A stretch of 64,000 bases of DNA, taken from contig NZ_JACHKZ010000009.1 in the NCBI RefSeq assembly GCF_014207855.1, positions 1 to 64,000 of the forward strand, in the 5' to 3' direction. The notes under the pieces were generated by a model that saw only the letters and a program-made list of their open reading frames with translations, did not search any database and had not been told where the DNA came from. Positions 37,376-46,143 of this stretch are shown piece by piece. This stretch comes from Comamonas odontotermitis (GTDB lineage Bacteria > Pseudomonadota > Gammaproteobacteria > Burkholderiales > Burkholderiaceae_C). Every line of letters begins with the position of its first letter. Within the stretch, counting starts at the first letter, position 1. The position numbers and the translations under genes were made by a program.

Positions 37376-38644
37376 ATGGGAAAAACACCTTCCATGCCCT
37401 CGATCGAAATTCTCGCGGCAGGCATCTTTGCCATTGCCCTCGTCCACACATTCCTTGCCGCACAGTTTGAGCGGCTCTCGCACCGCTATCCCCGCCATGC
37501 TGGCGTCTTCCATCTGCTGGGAGAGGTAGAAATCGTCTTCGGCTTCTGGGCCATGGTGCTGATCGCCGCCATGGCTGTCGTCGCAGGCCCGCAGCAAGCC
37601 ATTGGCTACGCCGAATCGCGCAATTACACCGAGCCGCTCTTTGTATTCGTCGTCATGGTGATGGCGGCCTCACGTCCCATCGTGGCAACGGTGCAGAATC
37701 TGCTGGCAGGCATTGCCAAGGCAGTACCGCTGCCTACGCCGCTGGCGCTGGCGTGGCTTGGGCTGGCCGTGGTGCCGCTGATGGGCTCACTCATCACCGA
37801 GCCTGCCGCCATGACGATCGCCGCCCTCACCCTGGCGCCACTGGTGTTCACGCCCGCCATGCCTTCCCGCTACAAATACCTGGCCCTGGGCGTGCTGTTC
37901 GTCAACGTGTCGATTGGTGGCACGCTCACATCGTACGCAGCGCCACCGGTGCTGATGGTGGCCAGCGCCTGGGGCTGGGACAGCGCCTTCATGGTGCAGC
38001 ATTTTGGCTGGAAGGCCACGATTGCCGTGCTCATCAACGCCAGCCTTGCCACCTGGGTGATTCGCAAGCGCCTGGTGGCGAGCACAGCACAGCCAGACAG
38101 CGCGGCGCATGCCATTCCCTGGTCCGTCGTGGCCATCCATCTCGTCCTGCTGGCTGCCGTGGTGATGCTGGCGCACCATGCGGTGCTGTTTCTGGGTATT
38201 TTTCTGCTGTTTCTGGGCTATACACATGCCTATGCACGCTACCAGAGCCCATTGATCCTGAAAGAAGCGCTGCTCGTGGGATTCTTCCTGGCGGGCCTCG
38301 TGGTGCTGGGGGGCCTGCAGAGCTGGTGGCTGCAGCCACTGGTGGCCAGCATGGACCCGCTCACCCTGTTCTTCGGCGCGCTGGGGCTCACAGCCATCAC
38401 CGACAACGCCGCCCTGACCTACCTGGGCTCGCAGATCAGCGGCATGAGCGATGCTGCCAAGTACATGCTGATGGCAGGCGCCGTGGCGGGCGGTGGCCTC
38501 ACCGTGATCGCCAATGCGCCCAACCCGGCAGGGGTTGCGCTGCTCAAACAGGGCTTCAGCAATGCCTCCATCAGCATTGGCGGCCTGCTGCTGGGCGCCC
38601 TGCTGCCCACGGCCATCGCCTCGCTATTGTTTTTGATGTTTTAA
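37376..38644 (+). CDS. Putative Na+/H+ antiporter (Na_H_antiport_3-type)
   Basis: The 422-residue integral membrane protein has about eleven hydrophobic segments. It resembles the ArsB/NhaD-superfamily family annotated as putative Na+/H+ antiporter. Landmarks are PLMGSLITEPAAMTIAALTL, VNVSIGGTLTSYAAPPVLM and the C-terminal FGALGLTAITDNAALTYLGS with NAPNPAG, reminiscent of ion-binding discontinuous helices. Starts at 37376 and 37394 are both possible; neither has a strong Shine-Dalgarno site. A structured leader precedes it, which suggests cation-responsive control. Confidence 0.82.
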   Translation: MGKTPSMPSIEILAAGIFAIALVHTFLAAQFERLSHRYPRHAGVFHLLGEVEIVFGFWAMVLIAAMAVVAGPQQAIGYAESRNYTEPLFVFVVMVMAASRPIVATVQNLLAGIAKAVPLPTPLALAWLGLAVVPLMGSLITEPAAMTIAALTLAPLVFTPAMPSRYKYLALGVLFVNVSIGGTLTSYAAPPVLMVASAWGWDSAFMVQHFGWKATIAVLINASLATWVIRKRLVASTAQPDSAAHAIPWSVVAIHLVLLAAVVMLAHHAVLFLGIFLLFLGYTHAYARYQSPLILKEALLVGFFLAGLVVLGGLQSWWLQPLVASMDPLTLFFGALGLTAITDNAALTYLGSQISGMSDAAKYMLMAGAVAGGGLTVIANAPNPAGVALLKQGFSNASISIGGLLLGALLPTAIASLLFLMF

Positions 38645-38683
38645 CGAAAGCCCGGCAAGCGCCATCGGCTGGTTTTAAACCCA

Positions 38684-39640
38684 TCAAGCCGAGGGCGCAG
38701 CCTGGCGCGTGGCGGCGGCCCCGTGCACGCCGTAACCCGCATCCACCCAGGCATCAATGCCCCCCAACAGAGGGCGCACTCTGGGTATGCCCGCCTTTCG
38801 CAACAGCTGGGCCACGCGCGCAGCCGATACCTCGTTGGGACAGGCACAGTACACCACCACCTGCGCCTGCGGATCGATGGCGGGCAGCACCGCCCCCTTG
38901 TGCAGTGGATCGTAGGAATGCGCGCCGGGAATGTGCGAGGCATCAAACGCCATGCTGGGCCGCACATCCAGAATGACGGGCTGCTCGCCGCCTTGGAGCA
39001 TATCGCTCAGCTCGGCCACCGTCAGCCGCTCCATGCGCAGCGAGCGTATCACCTGGCGGCGGCTCCACCAGCGCCGGGCGATGAACACGGTAAACGCCAG
39101 CGCCAGCAGCAACAAGCCCCATTGGCCCAGTTGCGCGAGCACGGCCAACAAATCGGCCACTGTAGAGCTGAACAGCCCTCCCAGAAACACCGCAGAGCCC
39201 ACCCACAGCAACGCCCCCAGGCCATCAAACAGCACAAAGCGGCCTGGCGTAGTGCCCACCGCCCCCGCCAGGGCACTGGCAATGGATGCAAACCCCGGTA
39301 CAAACTTGGCAACCAGCAGCGATTTGGCGCCCCAGCGGCCATACACCGATTCGGTGTTCTGCACGCAGGAATCGGGCGAGAGAGAAATCCTGCAGATGCG
39401 CGAGAGCACACGGCGGCCATAGCGGCGGCCCAGTACGAACCAGATATAGTCGGCCACCAGCGCCGCAAACACCGCAACGGCCACCAGTTGCAACTGGTCT
39501 GCCAGCGCGCCGCCGTGGATGGCTGCCGTCACCATCAGAACCGGGTACGCAGGAATGGGCGCACCCAACTGCTCAATCAGCACATTGAGAAAGACGATCC
39601 CCACGCCGTATTCGCGGATCAGGACGATGATGAAATCCAT
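38684..39640 (-). CDS. DedA-family membrane protein fused to a rhodanese domain
   Basis: The 318-residue protein has an N-terminal DedA/SNARE-associated region with several TM spans and its motifs: IEQLGAPIPAYPVLM (about 23-37) and FVPGFASIASALAGAVG. A last TM (LLLLALAFTVFIARRWW) links to a cytosolic rhodanese domain (VILDVRPSMAFDASHIPGA) with active-site Cys in VVYCACPNE (about 264). DedA proteins are implicated in undecaprenyl-phosphate or phospholipid flipping. What the rhodanese adds is unknown. The ATG at 39640 gives the normal DedA start; upstream in-frame sequence is probably not translated. Confidence 0.88.
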   Translation of the reverse strand: MDFIIVLIREYGVGIVFLNVLIEQLGAPIPAYPVLMVTAAIHGGALADQLQLVAVAVFAALVADYIWFVLGRRYGRRVLSRICRISLSPDSCVQNTESVYGRWGAKSLLVAKFVPGFASIASALAGAVGTTPGRFVLFDGLGALLWVGSAVFLGGLFSSTVADLLAVLAQLGQWGLLLLALAFTVFIARRWWSRRQVIRSLRMERLTVAELSDMLQGGEQPVILDVRPSMAFDASHIPGAHSYDPLHKGAVLPAIDPQAQVVVYCACPNEVSAARVAQLLRKAGIPRVRPLLGGIDAWVDAGYGVHGAAATRQAAPSA

Positions 39641-39967
39641 GTGATGGGCCTTCTTCCAAACTGGAAATTCCTCGCACGCATGGCACTGCCAGAAGCGCCA
39701 TACAGCATTGCAGTCAGGTGGCGAAAAGGAATTGCCAACCCAGAACATTAATGGAACCAGGAAAACCGTGGCGCTCGAGGCATTAGCAACCGGCGGCAAC
39801 GGCACAAAGGCTGATGCAAAAACCATAGCAGGCTGCGTAGACCATGGCGTGAAATCAAATACAAAAATCGCTCAAGTCCAATACTGGCAAGCGCAAGTCG
39901 CTGCCTTTATAGAATTTCAGCGCCTCCTTGGACAACCCCTTGGAGGTGGGCGCCAGCAGGCCCAAAG
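39641..39967. other. Non-coding stretch between dedA-rhodanese and rplI terminator
   Basis: About 330 bases contain no gene I can support. The dedA-rhodanese promoter should lie here. No RNA gene, IS remnant or repeat stands out. Confidence 0.5.
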
Positions 39968-40001
39968 AAAAAGGCAATGGGCCCGAAGACCCATTGCCTT
40001 T
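39968..40001 (-). terminator. Terminator of the rpsF-priB-rpsR-rplI operon
   Basis: On the minus strand AAAGGCAATGGG, an eight-base loop and CCCATTGCCTTT are followed by TTCTTT. It lies 43 bases past the rplI stop. Confidence 0.88.
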
Positions 40002-40043
40002 GCAGCGCATGCCGGCAGCCGTGGCTGCCAGCCGCACGGATGC

Positions 40044-40496
40044 TTAGACGTGCTCGCCGTAGACGGACACGTTGACTTCCACCACCACGTCGGTGTGCAG
40101 AGCCACTTCCACGGTGTTTTCGCTCACGGTCTTGATAGGACCGTTAGGCATACGCACTTGCGACTTCACAACCTGGAAACCCATCTTGTTCAGTTCGTCA
40201 GCGATGTCGTGGTTGGTCACCGAGCCGAACAGACGGCCGTCAACGCCAGCCTTCTGGGTCAGCTTCACGGTCTGGCCAGCCAGCTTCTCGCCTTGCACTT
40301 GAGCAGCGGCCAGCTTTTCAGCAGCAGCCTTTTCCAGCTCAGCGCGCTTGGCTTCGAATTCAGCCTTGGCAGCTTCGGTAGCGCGGCGTGCGCGGCCCGA
40401 AGGGATCAGGAAGTTACGTGCGTAACCGTCCTTGACCTTGACGATCTCACCCAGGTTACCCAGGTTCACAACCTTGTCGAGCAGAATGATTTGCAT
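40044..40496 (-). CDS. rplI: 50S ribosomal protein L9
   Basis: L9 binds 23S rRNA near the L1 stalk base. The 150-residue product has the N-terminal signature [36 protein letters not shown], a long connecting helix rich in Ala, Glu and Lys, and the C-terminal RNA-binding domain ([14 protein letters not shown]). It is the last gene of the rpsF-priB-rpsR-rplI operon, 12 bases after rpsR. Confidence 0.98.
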   Translation of the reverse strand: MQIILLDKVVNLGNLGEIVKVKDGYARNFLIPSGRARRATEAAKAEFEAKRAELEKAAAEKLAAAQVQGEKLAGQTVKLTQKAGVDGRLFGSVTNHDIADELNKMGFQVVKSQVRMPNGPIKTVSENTVEVALHTDVVVEVNVSVYGEHV

Positions 40497-40508
40497 GTTT
40501 CGTGCTCC

Positions 40509-40790
40509 TTAGATCTTGTGCTGGTCAGAGTAAGGAACCATGGCCAGGAAGCGAGCGCGCTTGATGGCAGTGTTCAGCTGACGTTGGTAGATGGCGCGCG
40601 TGCCGGTCAGGCGTGCGGGGATGATCTTGCCGTTTTCGGCGATGAAGTCACGCAGGGTGTCGACATCCTTGTAGTCGATTTCTTCGACGCCGGTCACGGT
40701 GAAGCGGCAGAAGCGCTTGCGCTTGAACAGCAGCGACTGGGTGTTGCGCTTGGGGCGCTTGTCTTTGTTGAATTTCTTGAACGTGGCCAT
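40509..40790 (-). CDS. rpsR: 30S ribosomal protein S18
   Basis: S18 forms a heterodimer with S6 on the 30S platform. The 93-residue product contains [27 protein letters not shown] and the conserved [27 protein letters not shown]. One N-terminal Cys remains, so any zinc-binding set is incomplete. It lies 10 bases after priB. Confidence 0.98.
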   Translation of the reverse strand: MATFKKFNKDKRPKRNTQSLLFKRKRFCRFTVTGVEEIDYKDVDTLRDFIAENGKIIPARLTGTRAIYQRQLNTAIKRARFLAMVPYSDQHKI

Positions 40791-40800
40791 TTCGGACCTC

Positions 40801-41097
40801 TCAATATGTATCTGGTTGAATATCCTGGATGTGCAGAACCAGCGATTTGCTGTTGCGCGGTGTGGCGAGAAACCCCTGGAATATCCAGCTGCTTCCTACT
40901 GCCTGCCGGGCAATCCGCTCTGCCAGTGCCCCGAAGGCCACGGCTTTGAGCAGCGCGTTCACTTGTCTTGCTTGCCCGGCTTCGGTCTGGGTGGAGCGGT
41001 GCTCCAGCACAACATCGATCGCAGGCAATCCCGCCGGGGTAAATCGCAGAATCTTGATCTCTGCGAGGGCGGCTGTCACAAGTACGCGGTTCTCCAC
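40801..41097 (-). CDS. priB: Primosomal replication protein N (PriB)
   Basis: PriB is an OB-fold single-stranded DNA-binding protein that helps PriA restart stalled forks. The 98-residue product has [25 protein letters not shown] and the C-terminal [10 protein letters not shown]. The only in-frame start upstream of the fold is GTG at 41097, directly after TAG. The Shine-Dalgarno-like AGGAGG overlaps this GTG, so spacing is abnormal. Translational coupling to rpsF, whose stop is 13 bases away, may compensate. A later GTG at codon 7 would be too short for the first strand. Confidence 0.88.
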   Translation of the reverse strand: MENRVLVTAALAEIKILRFTPAGLPAIDVVLEHRSTQTEAGQARQVNALLKAVAFGALAERIARQAVGSSWIFQGFLATPRNSKSLVLHIQDIQPDTY

Positions 41098-41110
41098 CTC
41101 CTACTGTGAA

Positions 41111-41485
41111 TTAACGCTCGGCGGCAGCGTGCTCAGCCTGGTTGGCCTTGCGTGCTTCTTCGCGCTCCACGGTCTTCATCATGGCCGAAGGAGTGGTCTC
41201 AGCCTTCTTCTTCTGCACAGTCAGTTGGCGCAGCACGGCATCGTTGAACTTGAACGCGTGTTCCAGTTCAGCCATCACAGCCTGGTCGGCTTCGATATTC
41301 AGGCACAGATAGTGGGCCTTGGCCAGCTTGTTGATCAGATAGGCCAGTTGACGACGGCCCCAGTCTTCAACGCGGTGAATCTTACCGCCGCCGGCCGTAA
41401 TCATGCCCTTGTAACGCTCCAGCATTGCTGGAACCTGTTCGCTCTGATCGGGGTGGATCAGCAGCACGATCTCATAGTGACGCAT
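41111..41485 (-). CDS. rpsF: 30S ribosomal protein S6
   Basis: S6 pairs with S18 on the small subunit. The 124-residue product has the family start [46 protein letters not shown] and [10 protein letters not shown]. The tail is rich in Ala and Glu, ending [11 protein letters not shown]. It is the first gene of the ribosomal operon, preceded by AAGGAG and a leader of about 90 nt. A consensus sigma70 promoter lies at 41581-41609. Confidence 0.98.
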   Translation of the reverse strand: MRHYEIVLLIHPDQSEQVPAMLERYKGMITAGGGKIHRVEDWGRRQLAYLINKLAKAHYLCLNIEADQAVMAELEHAFKFNDAVLRQLTVQKKKAETTPSAMMKTVEREEARKANQAEHAAAER

Positions 41486-41506
41486 GCAAACTCCTTATGG
41501 ATTGCG

Positions 41507-41564
41507 CCACCCGCATCTCACTCAAAATAGAATTCTTTTTCAAGCGCGTCTTGTTGCGGTGTGG
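41507..41564 (-). promoter_or_regulatory. Candidate S6:S18 autoregulatory leader hairpin
   Basis: In the rpsF 5' leader CCAC-A-CCGC (complement of 41556-41564) can pair with GCGGGTGG (complement of 41507-41514), with one bulged A. S6:S18-binding leaders with a CCG-containing hairpin before rpsF are widespread in bacteria. The match here is partial and was not computed. Confidence 0.35.
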
Positions 41565-41580
41565 CAAGGGGAAACCGTGC

Positions 41581-41609
41581 ATTATAAAAAGCCTGGTAAA
41601 CCCTGTCAA
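41581..41609 (-). promoter_or_regulatory. Consensus sigma70 promoter of rpsF operon
   Basis: TTGACA, a 17-bp spacer and TATAAT form a perfect consensus promoter on the minus strand. Transcription should begin around 41574, giving a leader of about 90 nt before the rpsF start. Confidence 0.92.
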
Positions 41610-41708
41610 TGTGCACAGGTTTGAACCCACCACCCGGGTAAAAGCCGGGCGGTAACAGGGGCAATGGCAGGGCAGGCGCCATTTTTCCGCGCCACGCCGC
41701 CATTCCCC

Positions 41709-41736
41709 CTTGAAAAGCGGGCGTGCATACCCACAT
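41709..41736 (+). promoter_or_regulatory. Sigma32 (heat-shock) promoter of grpE
   Basis: CTTGAAA (41709-41715), a 14-bp spacer and CCCACAT (41730-41736) closely match the RpoH consensus CTTGAAA-N13-15-CCCATNT. It lies 42 bases upstream of the grpE start. Confidence 0.8.
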
Positions 41737-41778
41737 GCACTCCAGAGTTTTTGTTTTTAGGGAATACGAGAAAGAACA

Positions 41779-42327
41779 ATGTCAGACAACCTCAACCCCA
41801 TGGACGGTCAACCCCTGTCTCCGGAAGAGATCGAAGCGGCGGCTGCAGCCAACGCGGCCGATGCCCAGAATGATCTGCAAGCCCAATTGGCCGAACTGCA
41901 AGCCAAGAACGCCGAGCTGGCCGACCAGTACATGCGCGCCAAGGCCGATGTGGAAAACGCCCGTCGCCGCGCTGAAGAAGATGTGGCCAAGGCCCGCAAG
42001 TTCGGTATCGAAGGCTTTGCCGAAAGCCTGCTTCCAGTGATCGATAGCCTGGATGCCGCTCTGTCCATCCAGAACGCCACGCCCGAGCAGTTGCGCGAAG
42101 GCTCCGATGCCACCCTGCGCCAGCTCAATGCCGCGCTGGAGCGCAACAAGGTCATCGCAATCAACCCGCCTGCCGGAGAGAAGTTCGACCCCCACCACCA
42201 CCAGGCCATCTCGATGGTGCCTGCCGACCAGCCTGCCAACACGGTGGTTGGTGTGCTGCAAAAGGGCTACATGATCGCGGACCGCATTCTGCGCCCTGCC
42301 CTGGTCACGGTGACTGCACCGAAATAA
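41779..42327 (+). CDS. grpE: Nucleotide exchange factor GrpE
   Basis: GrpE releases ADP from DnaK to restart its cycle. The 182-residue product has an acidic and Ala-rich N-terminus, a long coiled coil ([32 protein letters not shown]) and the C-terminal beta domain ([31 protein letters not shown]). Length is normal. It is the first gene of the grpE-dnaK-unknown-dnaJ group, behind a sigma32-like promoter. Confidence 0.97.
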   Translation: MSDNLNPMDGQPLSPEEIEAAAAANAADAQNDLQAQLAELQAKNAELADQYMRAKADVENARRRAEEDVAKARKFGIEGFAESLLPVIDSLDAALSIQNATPEQLREGSDATLRQLNAALERNKVIAINPPAGEKFDPHHHQAISMVPADQPANTVVGVLQKGYMIADRILRPALVTVTAPK

Positions 42328-42439
42328 CGCACCTCCTGGCGTTTTTTGCAACCCGCCTCTTGAAGGGTTCAAAAAGCGCCACAGATAACAGTCAATTCGG
42401 GCGGGGATACCGTCCAACGGAATAAAAGGAGTTAGAGAA

Positions 42440-44368
42440 ATGGGAAAGATCATTGGTATTGACCTGGGAACGACCAACAGCTGCGTGGCTGTGATGGAAG
42501 GTAATAACACCCGGGTGATCGAAAACAGCGAAGGCGCACGCACCACCCCGTCCATCGTGGCCTACCAGGACGACGGCGAAATCCTCGTCGGCGCCTCGGC
42601 CAAGCGCCAGGCGGTCACCAACCCCAAGAACACCATCTACGCTGCCAAGCGCCTGATCGGCCGCAAGTTCGAAGACAAGGAAGTGCAAAAGGACATCGAC
42701 CTGATGCCCTTCCAGATCATCAAGGCCGACAACGGTGACGCCTGGGTGCAGGTGCGCGACCAGAAGCTCGCCCCGCCACAAATTTCCGCAGAAGTGCTGC
42801 GCAAGATGAAGAAGACCGCCGAGGACTTCCTGGGCGAGGCCGTGACCGAGGCCGTCATCACCGTGCCCGCGTACTTCAATGACGCGCAGCGCCAGGCGAC
42901 CAAGGATGCAGGCCGCATTGCAGGCCTGGATGTCAAGCGCATCATCAACGAGCCTACCGCTGCAGCCCTGGCTTTTGGCCTGGACAAGGGCGGCAAGGGC
43001 GACCGCAAGATTGCCGTGTATGACCTGGGTGGCGGCACGTTCGACGTGTCCATCATCGAAATCGCCGATGTGGACGGCGAAAAGCAGTTCGAAGTGCTGT
43101 CGACCAATGGCGACACCTTCCTGGGCGGTGAAGACTTTGACCAGCGCATCATCGAATACATCATTGCCGAGTTCAAGAAGGAACAAGGCGTTGATCTGTC
43201 CAAGGATGTGCTGGCCCTGCAGCGCCTGAAGGAAGCTGCCGAAAAGGCCAAGATCGAACTGTCGAGCTCGGCTGCCACCGACATCAACCTGCCATACATC
43301 ACCGCTGATGCCACGGGCCCCAAGCACCTGAACATCAAGCTGACCCGCGCCAAGCTGGAATCGCTGGTGGACGACCTGATCGAGCGCACCATCGCTCCTT
43401 GCCGCACCGCCATCAAGGATGCAGGCATCTCCGTGTCGGACATCGACGACGTGATCCTGGTCGGCGGCATGAGCCGGATGCCCAAGGTGCAGGAAAAGGT
43501 CAAGGAATTCTTCGGCAAGGATCCACGCAAGGACGTGAACCCTGACGAAGCCGTGGCCGTGGGCGCTGCCGTCCAAGGCCAGGTGCTGGGCGGTGACCGC
43601 TCCGACGTTCTGCTGCTGGACGTGACGCCTCTGTCACTGGGTATCGAAACCCTGGGCGGCGTGATGACCAAGATGATCGCCAAGAACACGACCATCCCGA
43701 CCAAGTTTGCGCAGACCTATTCGACCGCGGAAGACAACCAGCCTGCCGTGACGATCAAGGTGTTCCAGGGTGAGCGTGAAATCGCCAGCGCCAACAAGCT
43801 GCTGGGCGAGTTCAACCTCGAAGGCATTCCTGCCGCACCCCGTGGCACGCCACAGATCGAAGTGACCTTCGACATCGACGCCAACGGTATCCTGCACGTG
43901 GGCGCCAAGGACAAGGGCACGGGCAAGGAAAACAAGATCACCATCAAGGCAAGCTCCGGCCTGTCCGAGGAAGAAATCCAGAAGATGGTGAAGGATGCCG
44001 AGCTGAACGCCGCCGACGACAAAAAGAAGCTGGAGCTGGTGCAGGCCAAGAACCAGGGCGAAGCCGCTGTCCACAGCGTGAACAAGAGCCTGGGCGAACA
44101 CGGTGACAAGATCGACGCTGCCGACAAGACCGCGATCGAAGCTGCCGTGAAGGAACTGGAAGAGGCCTTGAAGGGCGAAGACAAGGACGCCATCGAAGCC
44201 AAGACCACGGCCCTGATGACCGTTAGCCAGAAGCTGGGCGAGAAGGTGTATGCCGACGCCCAGGCTGCTCAGGCCGCAGGCGCAGCGGGCGCTGCCGGCG
44301 GATCCAGCGCCGCTGCTGCTGACGACAACGTCGTGGATGCGGAAGTCAAGGAAGTGAAGAAGGACTAA
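42440..44368 (+). CDS. dnaK: Chaperone protein DnaK (Hsp70)
   Basis: DnaK is the ATP-dependent Hsp70 chaperone. The 642-residue product begins [19 protein letters not shown], with phosphate loop IDLGTTNSC, the linker [17 protein letters not shown] after the nucleotide-binding domain, a beta substrate domain and a helical lid. The Gly/Ala-rich tail ends [10 protein letters not shown], matching the usual EEVKK-type ending. It lies 112 bases after grpE. A CTTGAAG at 42359-42365 may be a weak second heat-shock element. A strong terminator follows. Confidence 0.98.
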   Translation: MGKIIGIDLGTTNSCVAVMEGNNTRVIENSEGARTTPSIVAYQDDGEILVGASAKRQAVTNPKNTIYAAKRLIGRKFEDKEVQKDIDLMPFQIIKADNGDAWVQVRDQKLAPPQISAEVLRKMKKTAEDFLGEAVTEAVITVPAYFNDAQRQATKDAGRIAGLDVKRIINEPTAAALAFGLDKGGKGDRKIAVYDLGGGTFDVSIIEIADVDGEKQFEVLSTNGDTFLGGEDFDQRIIEYIIAEFKKEQGVDLSKDVLALQRLKEAAEKAKIELSSSAATDINLPYITADATGPKHLNIKLTRAKLESLVDDLIERTIAPCRTAIKDAGISVSDIDDVILVGGMSRMPKVQEKVKEFFGKDPRKDVNPDEAVAVGAAVQGQVLGGDRSDVLLLDVTPLSLGIETLGGVMTKMIAKNTTIPTKFAQTYSTAEDNQPAVTIKVFQGEREIASANKLLGEFNLEGIPAAPRGTPQIEVTFDIDANGILHVGAKDKGTGKENKITIKASSGLSEEEIQKMVKDAELNAADDKKKLELVQAKNQGEAAVHSVNKSLGEHGDKIDAADKTAIEAAVKELEEALKGEDKDAIEAKTTALMTVSQKLGEKVYADAQAAQAAGAAGAAGGSSAAAADDNVVDAEVKEVKKD

Positions 44369-44410
44369 GTCCTTCTCATAACCGGGCCTCGCGCCAACCG
44401 CCAATGAACC

Positions 44411-44451
44411 CCATGCCGGAGTCCGCATCGCCGCACTCCGGCATGGCTTTT
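44411..44451 (+). terminator. Terminator after dnaK
   Basis: CATGCCGGAGT and ACTCCGGCATG form an 11-bp stem followed by GGCTTTTC. Because it lies inside the dnaK-dnaJ region, it may reduce expression of the two genes downstream. Confidence 0.75.
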
Positions 44452-44462
44452 CTACGGAAACG

Positions 44463-44490
44463 CTATTGTTTTTATAACTGATAGCGCTTT
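44463..44490 (+). repeat. Partial dispersed repeat
   Basis: ATAACTGATAGCGCTT (44474-44489) resembles the left arm of the repeat at 54822-54858, with the flanking TTGTTTTT. The right arm is not recognisable. Confidence 0.35.
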
Positions 44491-44537
44491 ATTGGCTTGG
44501 AGTAAAGCCCGTTTTATTCAGGAATCCAAGGTACACG

Positions 44538-44879
44538 ATGACATCTTCTACAGCACCTGCGACCGACGCACTGCATGTTGCAGAGCTCTACCGTGTCAAC
44601 CAGAAGATCACCGATGGCGCGGCCCCATTGCCTGCCGTCACGCTCAAGGACGGCAGCCGGGTGCAGACCGGCACCGTGGCCACCATGCTCTACAACATCG
44701 CGCTCTACAACGCCGGCGAGCGCGGCGCAGTCGAAGAAGAGCTGAAGCTGGCGATCCCTACGCTGTTCAAGGTGGGGTTGTTTGAGCTTTTTCCGCCGCA
44801 GCAATGGATTGACGGCGACAATCCCGGCCGCAGCTTTGTGGGCATCCATGCCCGGGCGTACCTGCACGGCGCTGGTTAA
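44538..44879 (+). CDS. Conserved hypothetical protein between dnaK and dnaJ
   Basis: The 113-residue soluble product has the core LHVAELYRVNQKITDGAAPLPAVTLKDGSRVQTGTVATML. The C-terminus is FPPQQWIDGDNPGRSFVGIHARAYLHGAG. No signal peptide or TM segment is present. I do not recognise a named family. It lies 170 bases after dnaK, beyond a terminator, and 24 bases before dnaJ, so it is likely cotranscribed with dnaJ. A chaperone link is only positional. Confidence 0.7.
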   Translation: MTSSTAPATDALHVAELYRVNQKITDGAAPLPAVTLKDGSRVQTGTVATMLYNIALYNAGERGAVEEELKLAIPTLFKVGLFELFPPQQWIDGDNPGRSFVGIHARAYLHGAG

Positions 44880-44903
44880 TCACCCACAGAATTCAAGAAC
44901 ACC

Positions 44904-46034
44904 ATGTCCAAACGCGATTATTACGAAGTCCTCGGCGTCACCAAGACCTCCACGGAAGTCGAGATCAAAACGGCCTACCGCAAGCTGGCCATGAAATACC
45001 ACCCCGACCGCAACCAGGGCGAAAAGGCCCGGGAAGCGGAAGAGAAGTTCAAGGAGTGCAAAGAAGCCTACGAAATGCTCTCCGACAGCCAAAAGCGTGC
45101 CGCCTACGACCAGTACGGCCACGCTGGCGTGGACCCCAGCATGCGCGGCGGCATGGGTGGTGAAGGCTTTGGCGGTTTTGCCGAAGCGTTTGGCGATATC
45201 TTTGGCGATATGTTCGGTGGCGGCGGCAGGCGCGGCGGCGGCCCCCAGGTCTACCGCGGCAACGACCTGTCGTATGCAATGGACATCACGCTGGAAGAAG
45301 CGGCCAACGGCAAGAACGCACAGATCAAGATTCCTTCGTGGGATGAGTGCGACACCTGCCACGGCAGCGGCGCCAAGCCCGGCACCCAGGTCAAGACCTG
45401 CTCTACCTGCCACGGCAGCGGCACGGTGCAGATGCGCCAGGGTTTTTTTGCCGTGCAGCAAACCTGCCCGCACTGCCGGGGCACCGGCAAGGTGATTCCC
45501 GAGCCCTGCACCGCGTGCCACGGCCAGGGCCGCACCAAGACGCAAAAGACGCTGGAAGTGAACATTCCAGCAGGTATCGACGACGGCATGCGCATTCGCT
45601 CCGTCGGCAACGGCGAGCCCGGCCAGAATGGCGGCCCGCCCGGCGACCTGTACATCGAGATCCGGGTGCGCAAGCATGAGGTGTTCGAGCGCGATGGCGA
45701 CGATCTGCACTGCGAAGTACCAGTCAGCATGGTCACCGCCGCTCTGGGCGGAGAGATCGAAGTGCCTACGCTGGGCGGCAAGGCAGCCATCGACATTCCC
45801 GAGGGCACGCAGACGGGCAAGCAGTTCCGCCTGCGCGGCAAAGGCATCAAGGGCGTGCGCGCCAGCTATCCGGGCGATCTGTATGTGCACATCGTGGTCG
45901 AAACCCCCGTCAAGCTGACCGAACACCAGCGCAAGCTGCTCAAGGAGCTGGACGAGTCGCTGAAAAAAGGCGGCGCCAAGCACACGCCCAACAACCAGTC
46001 GTGGGCAGATCGCCTCAAGAATCTGTTCACCTGA
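44904..46034 (+). CDS. dnaJ: Chaperone protein DnaJ (Hsp40)
   Basis: DnaJ stimulates DnaK ATPase and hands over substrates. The 376-residue product has the J domain with HPD at 33-35 ([10 protein letters not shown]), a Gly/Phe-rich linker ([21 protein letters not shown]), four zinc-binding repeats ([32 protein letters not shown]) and the C-terminal substrate and dimer domain. It is a complete class A DnaJ. Confidence 0.98.
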   Translation: MSKRDYYEVLGVTKTSTEVEIKTAYRKLAMKYHPDRNQGEKAREAEEKFKECKEAYEMLSDSQKRAAYDQYGHAGVDPSMRGGMGGEGFGGFAEAFGDIFGDMFGGGGRRGGGPQVYRGNDLSYAMDITLEEAANGKNAQIKIPSWDECDTCHGSGAKPGTQVKTCSTCHGSGTVQMRQGFFAVQQTCPHCRGTGKVIPEPCTACHGQGRTKTQKTLEVNIPAGIDDGMRIRSVGNGEPGQNGGPPGDLYIEIRVRKHEVFERDGDDLHCEVPVSMVTAALGGEIEVPTLGGKAAIDIPEGTQTGKQFRLRGKGIKGVRASYPGDLYVHIVVETPVKLTEHQRKLLKELDESLKKGGAKHTPNNQSWADRLKNLFT

Positions 46035-46075
46035 TCGCCACGGGCTTGCCTTGGCGGCAAGTCACTATTGAATTC

Positions 46076-46117
46076 ATAGCTGCTAGTGCTTATCTGTAAA
46101 GAACTGGCAGCTATTTT
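46076..46117. repeat. Dispersed intergenic inverted repeat (fullest copy)
   Basis: ATAGCTGCTAGTGCTT (46076-46091) is an imperfect inverted repeat of AACTGGCAGCTATTTT (46102-46117). It lies between convergent dnaJ and the surface-protein gene and may help to end transcription. Confidence 0.6.
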
Positions 46118-46143
46118 CATTTCAGGCCGTCAGGCGGCTGAGC

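Noticed and set aside
39855-40037. 60-codon frame downstream of rplI
   Set aside because: It runs through the rplI terminator hairpin and has no conserved features.
42359-42387. Second sigma32 promoter between grpE and dnaK
   Set aside because: CTTGAAG is fair, but the -10 part (CCACAGAT) is a poor match, so it is mentioned only within the dnaK entry.
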